Below are positions 13,525 through 22,960 of a stretch of 64,000 nt of DNA, in pieces. This stretch comes from Metridium senile (lineage: Eukaryota; Cnidaria; Anthozoa; Actiniaria; Metridiidae): positions 1 to 64,000 of the forward strand of contig OX459103.1 of NCBI GenBank assembly GCA_949775045.1, written 5' to 3'. Made by a program: the position numbers and the translations under genes. How positions within the stretch are numbered: position 1 is the stretch's first letter; every line of letters begins with the position of its first letter. Under the pieces are notes generated by a model. That model was not told where the DNA came from and searched no databases. It saw nothing but the letters and a program-made list of their open reading frames with translations.

Positions 13525-13614
13525 GATTGAGTAGTATAATGGCTTAAAGCGCGGATCCAACCAAGCAGAAGGTCTCGGTTTGATTCCTGGCATTGGCACT
13601 CAAAGACTTTTTTT
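13525..13614 (+). other. tRNA-like sequence / possible SINE head
   Basis: A good pol III A box (TAGTATAATGG, 13,532-13,542) is followed 34 bp later by a near-consensus B box (GGTTTGATTCC, 13,577-13,587) and a T-run terminator at 13,608-13,614. I could not fold a paired acceptor stem or a clean anticodon arm. It is therefore more likely a tRNA-derived SINE head or decayed tRNA than a working tRNA gene. No SINE body or tail is evident. Confidence 0.45.
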
Positions 13615-13715
13615 CGCCAAAAATCCAAAAATAAATTCTTTCTAAGTCTGATGTTTACTCGTCAGTAGAGATGGGGGATTGGAGGGGGGGAGGGTAATAT
13701 CTGAATTATAGACAA

Positions 13716-13757
13716 GAAGCATTATATAATGACACATGTGCCATTATATAATGCTTC
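13716..13757. repeat. 42-bp near-perfect palindrome
   Basis: Two perfect 16-bp arms (GAAGCATTATATAATG and its complement) flank a mostly palindromic core containing CACATGTG, with one mismatched pair. It could extrude a cruciform or be the relic of a small hairpin element. No gene adjoins it. Confidence 0.9.
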
Positions 13758-14558
13758 GTGTTCATTTGCATTCAATTGTTCTTCTATTCTACACTATAAT
13801 CCCTCCGCGTTTCAAACGTAGATTATGCGATATACAATGCTTTCCTCGTGACCAGAAAGGAGCATCGGATTGGGTAAAATGGTCATGAATTATTAATGAG
13901 TTTTTTAAATCATTATCAAAAATGACTTGGTCAATAATTCATTATTAATTAAAGCTGAATAATGGACCTTGCTAGTATCATGCACAGTGCTGGTATGAGA
14001 TGGCTGTGTCTGCGAGCGGACAAAAAACAGGTTCACGAAATATACATTTTAAAGGGTTTTCGTGCTATAACTCGGAAAAGAGCGCGGTGTCACCCCATTT
14101 TTATTTTATATATGGATTTCCCTTACCAGAACTCTTCATTCCGTGAAATAAAAATGATATGGTTTTCGAGCGCAAAATGTGGTATTTTTCACATTTTGAG
14201 TTTATTTTTGCATCAAAATTCTCGACATGCACGTACTTTTCCGGGTATTTTTTTGCCCAAAGGATTTTCTTGAGTAAAACATGGCAAATAATATGTTTGT
14301 TAGGAAAGTGTCTTTCTTTTGCAAATGCTTGTTAAAAAGTTTGTTATCGTGAAAAATAGAATATATAGCTTTTTATGTTTCAAATTCCGACAATTTTTGT
14401 CAAAAAAAAAGACCAAAAGGGGCCCCAGTCTACCGCCCTTATCTCCGAAACGAGCATGGTGACCCATATTTTTTATTTTATTTTTGAACTTAACTTAGTT
14501 TGTTCTTTTTACATGAGAAGTTTCAAAAAGATCTAACGATAGAATCTATGACGCCCGA
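13758..14558. other. No gene recognised
   Basis: AT-rich sequence. A 103-codon ORF at 13,962-14,273 has no recognisable motif and overlaps a dispersed motif (see 14,064-15,535), so I do not call it a gene. Confidence 0.5.
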
Positions 14559-15535
14559 ACTACCTTAAATATGGATTTAAGCTACATTTACGTTACATTT
14601 ATACTGTACATTTAATGTTATCTTAATGCAACATTTATGCCACATTTATACTGTTGATTAAATGTGGTTTTAAGGTAGTACCGGATACTTGCTACTGCGC
14701 ATCCATTTCGCGCATCTCGTTTTCCATCATTTATTTGCGTTTTTTTGAAAATTTATCTAAATAATATTTTAATTTGAATCCTTATCTATAACTTAAGAAA
14801 GTATTATGTCATTTCATGCAACTTTGGAGGTAAAACGGGACATTTTTCGAAACATGCTCAGACTTTCACTACCTGACAAGGTCGCTGTTTTGTCTCAAAA
14901 CAACAAATTTACAACTTTGTAAAAATGAATAGATAAAATATGATTTTGACGTCTTTAGTTGTAAAACTAATACAAAATATGTTTTAGGGTTTCTGGAGAT
15001 GACAAGGATAATTTGACAAGTTTCAAGCAGATGTTTAAAGTACTAGAACCCAGTCCCGCGCGGACTGTTGCCGTGTTTTTTTTTTTAACAAAAAAATGGA
15101 TTCGGTCGCTTATAACTCGCCTATTAGTACGGGGACCCCCTTTTTTTTCCTTTTTATTCAAGACTGCATTTCCTACTCTTACGATTTAGAATAAAAAATA
15201 AAATATTCATTGATTGGATTTTCTGAAATTTTACAAATGGTACAACTCTATACACATGTAGTGTGCGTAACTGGCGTATAATTGTGCTTCTATGTTCACT
15301 TATACCCATATTTGGAAATGATTCAATGATTTTTATGACAGGAAATGTTAGATAACCCTTAGATCTATCGTTTGATATAATATTATGCTTTTCCTAGCAA
15401 AATACGTTCGCATTCTCTTGACTGCTTTGAATAGGTACTTTTGAGCAAATCACCGCAAATTATTGCAAAAACCTACTTTTACTAAATCTTATAACTCTAT
15501 AACCAATACGGTGACCCCAATTTTTTTTCACGTTT
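14064..15535. repeat. Four dispersed copies of a GGTGACCC-type motif
   Basis: A motif of the form TTATAACTC...ACGGTGACCCCA followed by a T-rich run occurs near 14,064, 14,434, 15,106 and 15,487. Copies 1 to 3 and 2 to 4 are both about 1,045 bp apart, which suggests an old duplication of a block holding two copies. It probably belongs to a non-autonomous repeat family. Function is unknown. Confidence 0.5.
14560..14681. mobile_element. Small hairpin (MITE-like) element
   Basis: It starts ACTACCTTAAATATGGATTT and ends with the approximate complement (AAATGTGG, TTTTAAGGTAGT). The interior is rich in ACATTTA repeats. The same terminal ACTACCTTA recurs at 15,611 and, less exactly, at 20,810. No target-site duplication is clear. 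Confidence 0.5.
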
Positions 15536-15620
15536 TTTGACTTGCCTAACAATGATCTATAAATGACAGGATTTATAAAAAAATTCATTGAAGAAATCCA
15601 AGTATCCGGTACTACCTTAA
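14670..15620. mobile_element. Inverted-repeat-bounded element of about 950 bp
   Basis: A perfect 22-bp inverted repeat (TTAAGGTAGTACCGGATACT plus TG) lies at 14,670-14,691 and 15,599-15,620. The interior has no coding capacity, so a non-autonomous DNA transposon or a rearranged pair of the hairpin elements noted at 14,560 is likely. No target-site duplication was identified. Confidence 0.55.
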
Positions 15621-15974
15621 GTTAAATTTAAGTTGGTTTTAAAGATGATATAAAATTACATTTACACAAGGTTTAATAAAAAAAAGCAGGACACGGTTTT
15701 GAACGCATGTATGTGCTTGTTGACATAATGCAAAAATGACAGCAATGTAGTAAAAACGTTTGGACTTATCGGTTTTTTTTAATGAAAGCGCTCGATTTTG
15801 AGGTTTTACGTGGGGCATTGGTTACAGATATTCTTTTTTGTAACAAAACACACAGTCTTATTCTCTGTTTGAAATGATATACACTTTGTAGAGCATCCCG
15901 CAAACATGGACCATATCCTTAATAGATGTACCACTGTCATTTAGACATGGGTATTTTAATGGTAAATACTCTAA

Positions 15975-16271
15975 AGGTGCTCACTTAAAAAATCTTATCT
16001 TAAAGGCTACCTGACCAAACAAATTCCATGGGAGAGAAAGAAGCTTAGGAACTTTAAGGAGCAAATTGACAAGCAATACATTAAAAGACTTTCAGGTCGC
16101 TCAAGCAGGAGGATGATGGTTAGGAGAAAGAGAAGTGATCTGATTTCAAGTAAACTATTGCCAGAGGATGGACCAGAATGGGCTGTTCGAATTCCGGAGG
16201 AAAGCTATGTATCTGGAAGTAGCATAGACTCAGGGGCTTATTGCCCAATAAGCCATTCAACCCCGAAATAA
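15975..16271 (+). pseudogene. Unidentified coding fragment (98 codons, C-terminal end)
   Basis: An open frame without its own plausible start runs from a stop at 15,972 to TAA at 16,269-16,271. Its composition is protein-like, not repeat-like: a WERKKLRNFKEQIDKQYIKR segment is followed by a basic RRMMVRRKRSD stretch, then PEDGPEWAVRIPEE, then a Ser-rich end. A TTATCTTAAAG splice-acceptor-like sequence precedes residue 9. It could be the last exon of a host gene or the C-terminus of a transposon protein. I do not recognise the family, and flanking repeats favour mobile-element origin. Confidence 0.5.
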
Positions 16272-16342
16272 TGATATATTTTTATACTAGTCTAGCAATT
16301 GGCCTATTGGCCCCTTATACTATAATTATGGTGAATTTCTAT

Positions 16343-16507
16343 AGTACCGAAGTGTGAGGTCAAACTGGCTTTTCCTATTCCGATTGTTTTCATCATTAGT
16401 GATAGAATGCTAGTCAAAAAAATAGGCTATTTTTACTAGCATTCTATGATGAAAATAATCTGAATAGGAAAAGCCAAAGTGTACATGTGACGTCACACTT
16501 CCGTACT
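16343..16507. mobile_element. 165-bp MITE with CTAT target-site duplication
   Basis: Arms of about 70 bp are inverted copies of each other, from AGTACCGAAGTGTGA and GGCTTTTCCTATTC down to GAATGCTAG around a short loop near 16,410-16,430. CTAT at 16,339-16,342 and again at 16,508-16,511 looks like a target-site duplication. It has no coding capacity. Confidence 0.8.
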
Positions 16508-17008
16508 CTATTTGTTACAGTTCCTAATTAGCATATTCATATGGTATAGCAATCAATAATACTTTTTCAATAGCCAAATGCCAGACATTCTTGAAAAAAC
16601 TACTGTTTTGCTCTAATAATGTCCACAAGTTAGCATGTACAGGATAATGCAATTACCAGATAGTGCATAGTTAGCTGGTTCATGAATATGTACCGTGCAC
16701 TCTATTTAAAAATAACTTTTTTAATTTTATTAGACAGTTTATGTATAATATGGCTGAATATCTTGAAAGTGGACAAGTAGAATTACCAGAATATTACACA
16801 TCAAACTGTCTAATAAGTTATTTATTATCCAACCTTCAGAAAAAAGGTTTTTTTATCAAGCAAAAGATTTTTTAACTTGAAAAGTTAGTCATAAACAAGT
16901 ACAAGATATTGCTGGACAATATAACCTATCTATGTCTAGTAAAATTATAATATTCATTATTGTCATCTACAATGTATTTCAAATTGTTACAGTTCCCATG
17001 TATGTTAA

Positions 17009-20000
17009 TATTGCTATAAAACAATGTGCATATTATATACTAACGTTCAGTTTAAATATTATCTCGACAATCCTACGGTCGATTGGATATGTGGGTGGTG
17101 TGATTTCCCTTTTCGTGATATGGACAGCCTTATGTATCAGGATAAGGAAGATGATTTATTAGATCAAGTGGAAGTTTCAACAATTCTAACAAGAGATACG
17201 AGCATGAACGAATATGCTAATACATCTTCAAATGAAAATAATCAAAGTCCCTTAGCGGTACCGGACATTGTTACTACAAGACAAAAGAATAGTAGAGGGC
17301 TAATGATGTGCCATTTGAATGTAAATAGTTTGCAAAACAAGTTTGAAGAGACCAGTCGGCTGATTAATGAAACAAAAGCACATATTGTCTTCTTAACAGA
17401 AACAAAGATCGATGCCTCATATCCAAATAGCCAGTTTAAAATGAAGGGTTATAATCTGTATCGTAATGATCGGAAAAAAGGTGGAGGCGGGATAATTGCA
17501 TACTTTTCATCCAATTTACCAACAAAGAGACTCAAACTTAAAAGGAAATACAATACATTTGAAACACTTGTCGTACAATCAAAGCTTGGTCGACATGATT
17601 GTATTGTTATTGGGATATATAGACCGCCAAAATGTGTTGACAAAGATTATTATATTAAACTGGAGGAAGACTTAAACGACATCATATCATGGGCAAGTCT
17701 ACAAACACAACTTGTAATTGTTACCGGGGATCTAAATTTGAACAGGCTAAATCCTGAGAGTAGAGAAGGAAAAATACTGAAAGATATTGAGGACATACAT
17801 GGTCTCTCCTGTCTAATAGACAAACCAACGAGGATAACAGAATCAAGTCAAACACTACTGGACATCATTCTAACTAATAAACCAGAACTATTCAAAGAAC
17901 ATGGGGTTTATGATCCATGCATCAGTGATCACGCGATGGTCTATGGTATTATGAAAGAAAGTGGTGCCTATCATGCCAATAAAGTGATTTCTTTCAGAAG
18001 TTATAAGAATATGGAAAAGGATATCTTCTTACAAGATATAACCTCTGCGCCTTGGCACGTGGCTGAAATCTTTGATACATCTGACGAGCATTACGAATAC
18101 TGGTCCATGCTTTTTGATAGCATAATTAATGATCATGCACCTAAAAAACGGATGCGAGTGAGGGCTAAGGACGTCCCTTATATGACAGATGAATGGAAGC
18201 AAGCGATAAAGAAGAAACGCAAGTTTACGAAGAGATATGCTAAGCATCCAACGGAGGAGAATTTGCAGCAAAAGAAATTTTGGAGAAACAGGGCTACTAA
18301 TCTTCGAAGAAAAGCCATAAAGGACTATTGGTCTGTTACGACAGAATCTATGAACACCAATCCAAGGGAATTTTACAAGGTATTTAAACCTTTCTTAGAC
18401 TCTAATTCATCACCTGTAGATGATACGCAAATTCATCTGGAGACTGGGGATAATCTGATAAAGAATCAAACTGAGGTCGCAAATTTATTTGCTGATCATT
18501 TTGCGAAGATTGCTTGCGATATCGGAGACCAAAAGATACTTTTTTCAACAGAAGGTGAACTACAAAACCATAACAGTGTACAAGATATAAGAACTAATAA
18601 AAGAATCGTCAATGGACCACAATTTCAATTTAGCAAGCTTAAAGAGAATGAAGTGGAAAAGTCTCTTGCACTGTTAAAAGCAGACAAAAGCGCAGGTCAT
18701 GATGGGATATCTCCAAAACTACTGAAAATGGCGAGCAAGGAATTGGCACCATCCCTGACGAATATCTTCAATAAATGTATAGAGGACGAAAGCTGGCCAA
18801 CTGAATGGAAGAAAGGGGACTGGGTTCCTGTGTACAAAAAAGATGATCATAAAAATGTAAAGAACTACAGACCGATTACTGTCCTACCAATCGTGGATAA
18901 AGTATTTGAGCAGTTGCTTTCAGAGCAGGTAGCACAGTACATCGAACCCTACTTAAGTAACAGCTTAACAGCATATCGTAAAAGGAACAGCTGTATGACA
19001 ACACTACTGAAGCTCGTTGAGGACTGGAAGTATTCACTTGACAACAAAAATGTAGTTGGAGTGCTCTCGTCTGATCTTTCAAAAGCGTTTGACTCCTTAT
19101 TTTCACCGTTACTACTGGCAAAATTAAAGGGATACGGCTTTAGCGACAGTGCTCTTAGTTTGCTAAGGTCGTATTTCTCAGAAAGAAAGAACAGAGTCAG
19201 AATTGGAAAAGAAATTATGAGCGAATGGCGAGAAATCGACAGAGGTTGTCCTCAAGGCTCGAATTTTGGCCCTCTGATCTGGAATATATACCAAAATGAT
19301 CTGGTATACAATATTGGGAATAGCAATTTAATGATGTACGCCGACGATCACCAGATTTACACAGCAGGACAGACGATTGACGTCGTACAAGATGTACTTG
19401 CTGATGAAGGAAACGCTATCTCGAGATGGTACGAGCAGAACATGTTAAAATGCAACCATGATAAGTTCCAGGCAATAAGCTTTGGGAGGCAGAAACAAAG
19501 AAACAAGGAACTAAACATTAACATCAAGAACAATAGTGTCAAGAGTGCATGTCAAATGAATCTGTTGGGTGTCACAATTGATGATCAGTTAAAGTTTAAC
19601 ACTCATATAGAAGAACTGTGTAAGAAAGTTGCAAGGAAAGTTGGAGTTATTATGAGATTGAGAAACCTCTTGCCAACTAAAGCAAAACTAAACATTTATA
19701 AAACTTTCATTTTACCACAATTAACGTACTGTCACGTAGTGTGGCATTTTTGTAAAGCATCAGACAATAGGAAGGTAGACCGATTGCAAGAAAAAGCATT
19801 GAGAGCAATCTATCGAGATAAAAACAGTACGTACGGGGAACTCCTCACAAGGGCTAAACTTCCAACCTTAAATAATAGAAGACTTCAAGACATTGCTATT
19901 ATAATGTATCAAGTTAAGAATAACCTTAGTCCAAAATACATAGCAGATCTTTTCAACTCTAACAAAACAGGATATAACCTTCGAAATTCAGAGGATTTAA

Positions 20001-20580
20001 CAATTCCCAGAATAAACACTACGACATATGGCAAACATAGTTTAAGATATATAGGTCCAGTTATCTGGTCCAAACTGCCTAAAGACATTAAGGAACCTAA
20101 ATCAATAAATAAGTTTAAGAAGGAAGTAAGAAAAGTAGATATCCAAGAACTATTGAATGAAAAATGCCTGAACTGTCCTTTATGTGATAATTAGATATAT
20201 TTTTATATTAGCATTTTTTTCTTTATTATTATGTTAATAGACCTTTTATAGTAACATATTATACGACAATTTTAGATAGTTATATTTATATATATATATA
20301 TATTAGAGGATATTTTAAGATATTTTTATCTCACCTTATAGTATAAAAACCATAATTTATTTTACTAAAATAACTGGGTATATCTTGGGTTGGGTGGGCG
20401 AATTGGAGTGGGGGGGTCATGGTGGGTGGGTAAATAACAAAATAACATAGTATTTTGAAATTAATAAATTTTTTTATCCATAGATAGGTAGATAGGTGTC
20501 CACCATTAGTTCACTATATATTGTAAACTAGAATTCTCCGACACGTTAATAAAGTCTTTATTATTATTATTATTATTATA
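17009..20580 (+). mobile_element. Non-LTR retrotransposon (LINE), 5' incomplete
   Basis: The element consists of one long endonuclease-RT ORF, an AT-rich 3' region, and a (TTA)n tail near 20,556-20,578 that directly follows AATAAAG. No ORF1 precedes it. The upstream 17,009-17,090 segment keeps only the end of a PHD-like finger, so the 5' end is truncated or decayed. CR1/L2-like affiliation is inferred from the endonuclease-RT order and the microsatellite tail. Confidence 0.85.
17024..20194 (+). CDS. LINE ORF2-type protein: endonuclease plus reverse transcriptase
   Basis: This 1,056-residue protein would carry out target-primed reverse transcription. Residues 1-40 hold a WICGWC remnant of a PHD-like finger. 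Residues about 95-320 are an APE-type endonuclease, with MCHLNVNSLQNKF, FLTETKID, IGIYRPPKC, VTGDLNLN and SDHAMVYG. The RT domain, about 560-870, has DKSAGHDGISPKLLK, NYRPITVLP, SSDLSKAFDS, GCPQGSNFGPLIWNIY and the catalytic MMYADDHQ box, followed by LLGVTIDDQLKFNTH. The C-terminus ends with a Cys pair (CLNCPLC). The frame is uninterrupted. The true N-terminus may lie upstream in a missing 5' part, because an in-frame stop occurs at 17,006. It is transcribed like its host copies, independently of neighbouring host genes. Confidence 0.93.
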   Translation: MCILYTNVQFKYYLDNPTVDWICGWCDFPFRDMDSLMYQDKEDDLLDQVEVSTILTRDTSMNEYANTSSNENNQSPLAVPDIVTTRQKNSRGLMMCHLNVNSLQNKFEETSRLINETKAHIVFLTETKIDASYPNSQFKMKGYNLYRNDRKKGGGGIIAYFSSNLPTKRLKLKRKYNTFETLVVQSKLGRHDCIVIGIYRPPKCVDKDYYIKLEEDLNDIISWASLQTQLVIVTGDLNLNRLNPESREGKILKDIEDIHGLSCLIDKPTRITESSQTLLDIILTNKPELFKEHGVYDPCISDHAMVYGIMKESGAYHANKVISFRSYKNMEKDIFLQDITSAPWHVAEIFDTSDEHYEYWSMLFDSIINDHAPKKRMRVRAKDVPYMTDEWKQAIKKKRKFTKRYAKHPTEENLQQKKFWRNRATNLRRKAIKDYWSVTTESMNTNPREFYKVFKPFLDSNSSPVDDTQIHLETGDNLIKNQTEVANLFADHFAKIACDIGDQKILFSTEGELQNHNSVQDIRTNKRIVNGPQFQFSKLKENEVEKSLALLKADKSAGHDGISPKLLKMASKELAPSLTNIFNKCIEDESWPTEWKKGDWVPVYKKDDHKNVKNYRPITVLPIVDKVFEQLLSEQVAQYIEPYLSNSLTAYRKRNSCMTTLLKLVEDWKYSLDNKNVVGVLSSDLSKAFDSLFSPLLLAKLKGYGFSDSALSLLRSYFSERKNRVRIGKEIMSEWREIDRGCPQGSNFGPLIWNIYQNDLVYNIGNSNLMMYADDHQIYTAGQTIDVVQDVLADEGNAISRWYEQNMLKCNHDKFQAISFGRQKQRNKELNINIKNNSVKSACQMNLLGVTIDDQLKFNTHIEELCKKVARKVGVIMRLRNLLPTKAKLNIYKTFILPQLTYCHVVWHFCKASDNRKVDRLQEKALRAIYRDKNSTYGELLTRAKLPTLNNRRLQDIAIIMYQVKNNLSPKYIADLFNSNKTGYNLRNSEDLTIPRINTTTYGKHSLRYIGPVIWSKLPKDIKEPKSINKFKKEVRKVDIQELLNEKCLNCPLCDN

Positions 20581-20799
20581 TGTCTTTATCTGACTAATTT
20601 TAAATAGTGATGTAATTAGTTGGTCTTAATCACCATTAAAACAAGTAAAATTGTAAAGATGTATTGTTTACTTTGTATTTCATGATAATTCCGATACCGA
20701 TTAATTTAAATAATCACTAAAGAAAACCAATTTATAACTATTTCAGTTTAAAACGAAAGCAATTATTCCGGATCAGAAAATGAAATTTAAGCTAACTTT
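20195..20799. other. LINE 3' region and flanking AT-rich DNA
   Basis: Contains a TA dinucleotide run near 20,285-20,304, a G-rich TGGGTGGG patch near 20,388-20,430, and the (TTA)n tail. Nothing coding was seen from 20,580 to 20,799. Confidence 0.6.
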
Positions 20800-21045
20800 A
20801 TGCAGGGTTTACTACCTTGTGGTAAAAGCACATTTAAACATGATTTAAGTTATAATTACGTTGGATTTAAGTTAACATTTCGCTATTATTAAACCTAACG
20901 TAAACCTGACTTAAATAATTCGTTTCATTAAGCGCGGTTTACGTCAAGACTTAAAGTTGGTATAAAATATGGTTAAATGTTAAGTTTAAACCAGGTTTAA
21001 GATGACTTTAAGCAATCGTAAATCTGATTTTTCGCCCTGTGAGAT
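20800..21045. repeat. TTTAAG-rich repeat related to the 14.6-kb hairpin element
   Basis: Repeated TTTAAGTT, TTTAAAC and ACTTAAA words resemble the interior of the elements at 14,560-14,681 and 15,608-15,700, and the left edge carries a TTTACTACCTT end. It is probably a diverged copy of the same non-autonomous family. Confidence 0.4.
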
Positions 21046-21099
21046 TCACTAATATACGTGGAGTTGCAATTCAAAACATTTTATTTTGTATACATTCAT

Positions 21100-21345
21100 C
21101 AAAAGACACACCTACAAGCGCAAAACAAACGAAGATGTCCAACGCACACTCCTGTAGCTACACTCGCCATACCTTATGTAAAAGGGATGTGTGAAACGCG
21201 ATCTCTAGAACAGTTAGACCCTACAACATCCAAGTGGCTCACCAATCCACCACAACGTTGCGAGATGAGTTAATGCACGTGAAAGAAAAAACGGATTCAT
21301 TACACCAACAAGGTCCAGTTTCTACTATATCACCGCAAGAAGTTT
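21100..21345 (+). pseudogene. Penelope-like retroelement fragment (frameshifted)
   Basis: One frame reads THTPVATLAIPYVKGMCE. After a frameshift near 21,210 the next frame reads RPYNIQVAHQSTTTLRDEL and then a Lys/Asp-rich MHVKEKTD stretch ending in a stop. The order IPYVKG, then PYNI-VAH, then TTLR is the segment between the reverse transcriptase and the GIY-YIG endonuclease in Penelope-like elements. It is truncated at both ends and not functional. Confidence 0.6.
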
Positions 21346-21769
21346 GACTGATGTGTAGTATGATAAACGTTTTGTAGTAAGAGTTGTTTTTGACTGAGTT
21401 GTTCAATAAACGATTACTTAAATATTTATGGGTGCCCACGGTTTTTCGATTCGCACTGTAAACAATAACAACAGTTATCTTTCAATATGTGCACATTGTA
21501 ACATCCAGTTTAGTTCTGCTGAATTTAAAAACCAGATGTCTGCATAGAGAAAGAAGTTTAATTTGTATTTTAAAAAATTATTGTAATTGATGACTGCTTA
21601 AGAGGTTTTAAATGAAATTTTAAATGCCAAATTAACTTTCATCCGAAGAAAATAAATAAATTGTCTAAATTTTGTCTGCGTGGTACTTGCCTTGCTTTAG
21701 CATGAATATGGCACCACAAGTTTAATACTATTCGTCACTTGTCGCCACTATTCGCACTATTAATTCGGT
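21346..21769. other. No gene recognised
   Basis: AT-rich DNA between the Penelope-like fragment and the TIR-bounded cluster. I see no ORF or repeat that I can name. Confidence 0.5.
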
Positions 21770-21855
21770 AATACCATGATCACCTCGGATTCTTTTGTCT
21801 TCCGAGGGGTTTACAAACCCGAATTTTCCTCATGCATGCAACACGAGGGAAATTT

Positions 21856-21951
21856 AGAAGACAAAGAAATCCTTTGTCTTTTACTAAATTTCCCTCTATT
21901 TAATTGATGCAAGGGAAATTTAGTAAAAGACAGAGGATTTCTTTGTCTTCT
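21856..21951. repeat. 40-bp inverted repeat hairpin
   Basis: Positions 21,856-21,895 and 21,912-21,951 are inverted copies with one mismatch, separated by 16 bp. The arms contain AGACAAAGAAATCC and ACTAAATTTCCCT. It forms the interior of the TIR element that was interrupted by the LINE. Confidence 0.9.
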
Positions 21952-22085
21952 TCATGCGCATGTGCAAGCATGGAGAACGGTGGTGAATCCAAGAGCTCTC
22001 TTAGTTTGAAAACTTAAGCCATTACTAACCGTATTCTTTCACCGAATTTTATGTAATCTATGTTCTTATATGTTTGTATTGTATT

Positions 22086-22844
22086 ATGGCACTTACCAAG
22101 GAAGACTTGATAAGTATTCTAGACAAGAAATTGGAGCCTCTATTAGGTGAAGTTTCAGGACTCAAACAAGAAATTCGCGAGATGAAAGGCTTCCTAGACC
22201 TTGCTAACACGAGATATGAAGAAATTTCAAACACAATGGTTAAAATTGAAGAGGAGAGGGTGAAATACGTCCAAGAGAACCAACTCCTCAAGAAAACTAT
22301 TGAAAAGTTGGATGAAAAAGTAAGACAGTTAGAAACTCAGTCCAACGATGTACGTCAATATACCCGCCGTGACTGTGTGGAAATACACGGAATACCTCCA
22401 ACTAGAGATGAAAGCACGAACGGCATCGTTCGTGAAATTGGCGATCTTATGGAAGTCTATCTCGATGAGAAAGATATTTCTATTAGTCACCGACTACCAT
22501 TGGGCAAGAAATATAAAGGCAAGTTGTCTACACCTGCCATTATAGTGAAATTTGTCAGACGAGACATTAAAGACAAATTCTATAAGGCACGCAAACAACT
22601 AAAAGAATGTACAACTACCGATCTTGGCCATGAAGTCTCCAACCGAATTTTCATCAATGAAAGCCTGACAGAAGAAAACAGGAGAGTATTTAACGAATGC
22701 CTGAAGTTTAAAAAGGAACAGCAATTCTCATTTATTTGGACATCCAATGGTAAAACATACATAAGAAAGAATAAAGATTCTAATGCCATCGTCATAAACT
22801 GTAAAGAGGACCTTTTGAAAATTAAGACAAGTCTTCATCCTTAA
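22086..22844 (+). CDS. LINE ORF1 protein (coiled coil, RNA-binding)
   Basis: A 252-residue ORF1-type protein that would bind LINE RNA as a multimer and escort it to the target site. Residues 1-95 form a heptad-rich coiled coil (LISILDKKLEPLLGEV and following, then LKKTIEKLDEKVRQLE). The RRM-like and C-terminal part has DCVEIHGIP, SHRLPLGKK, IIVKFVRRDIKDKFY and RIFINESLTEENRR, the typical L1 ORF1p / transposase_22-like order. ATG at 22,086 is chosen because the frame upstream has only a non-ATG extension. ORF2 follows on the same strand after 116 bp, so it is probably translated by reinitiation or from the same transcript. Confidence 0.85.
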   Translation: MALTKEDLISILDKKLEPLLGEVSGLKQEIREMKGFLDLANTRYEEISNTMVKIEEERVKYVQENQLLKKTIEKLDEKVRQLETQSNDVRQYTRRDCVEIHGIPPTRDESTNGIVREIGDLMEVYLDEKDISISHRLPLGKKYKGKLSTPAIIVKFVRRDIKDKFYKARKQLKECTTTDLGHEVSNRIFINESLTEENRRVFNECLKFKKEQQFSFIWTSNGKTYIRKNKDSNAIVINCKEDLLKIKTSLHP

Positions 22845-22960
22845 GAGTTTTTTGTCACTATTGGTCTATTGTGTATGGACAGTTACTATTGTAATATGGA
22901 CGATCTATTGATCTGTGAGTATACCATTGTTTAATGAACTATGAATAGATATCAATTATC

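Noticed and set aside
13525..13600. Functional tRNA gene
   Set aside because: A and B boxes are present, but the 5' and 3' acceptor strands do not pair and no anticodon arm could be folded.
13962..14273. 103-codon plus-strand ORF
   Set aside because: No motif. It overlaps a dispersed repeat motif and has no recognisable gene context.
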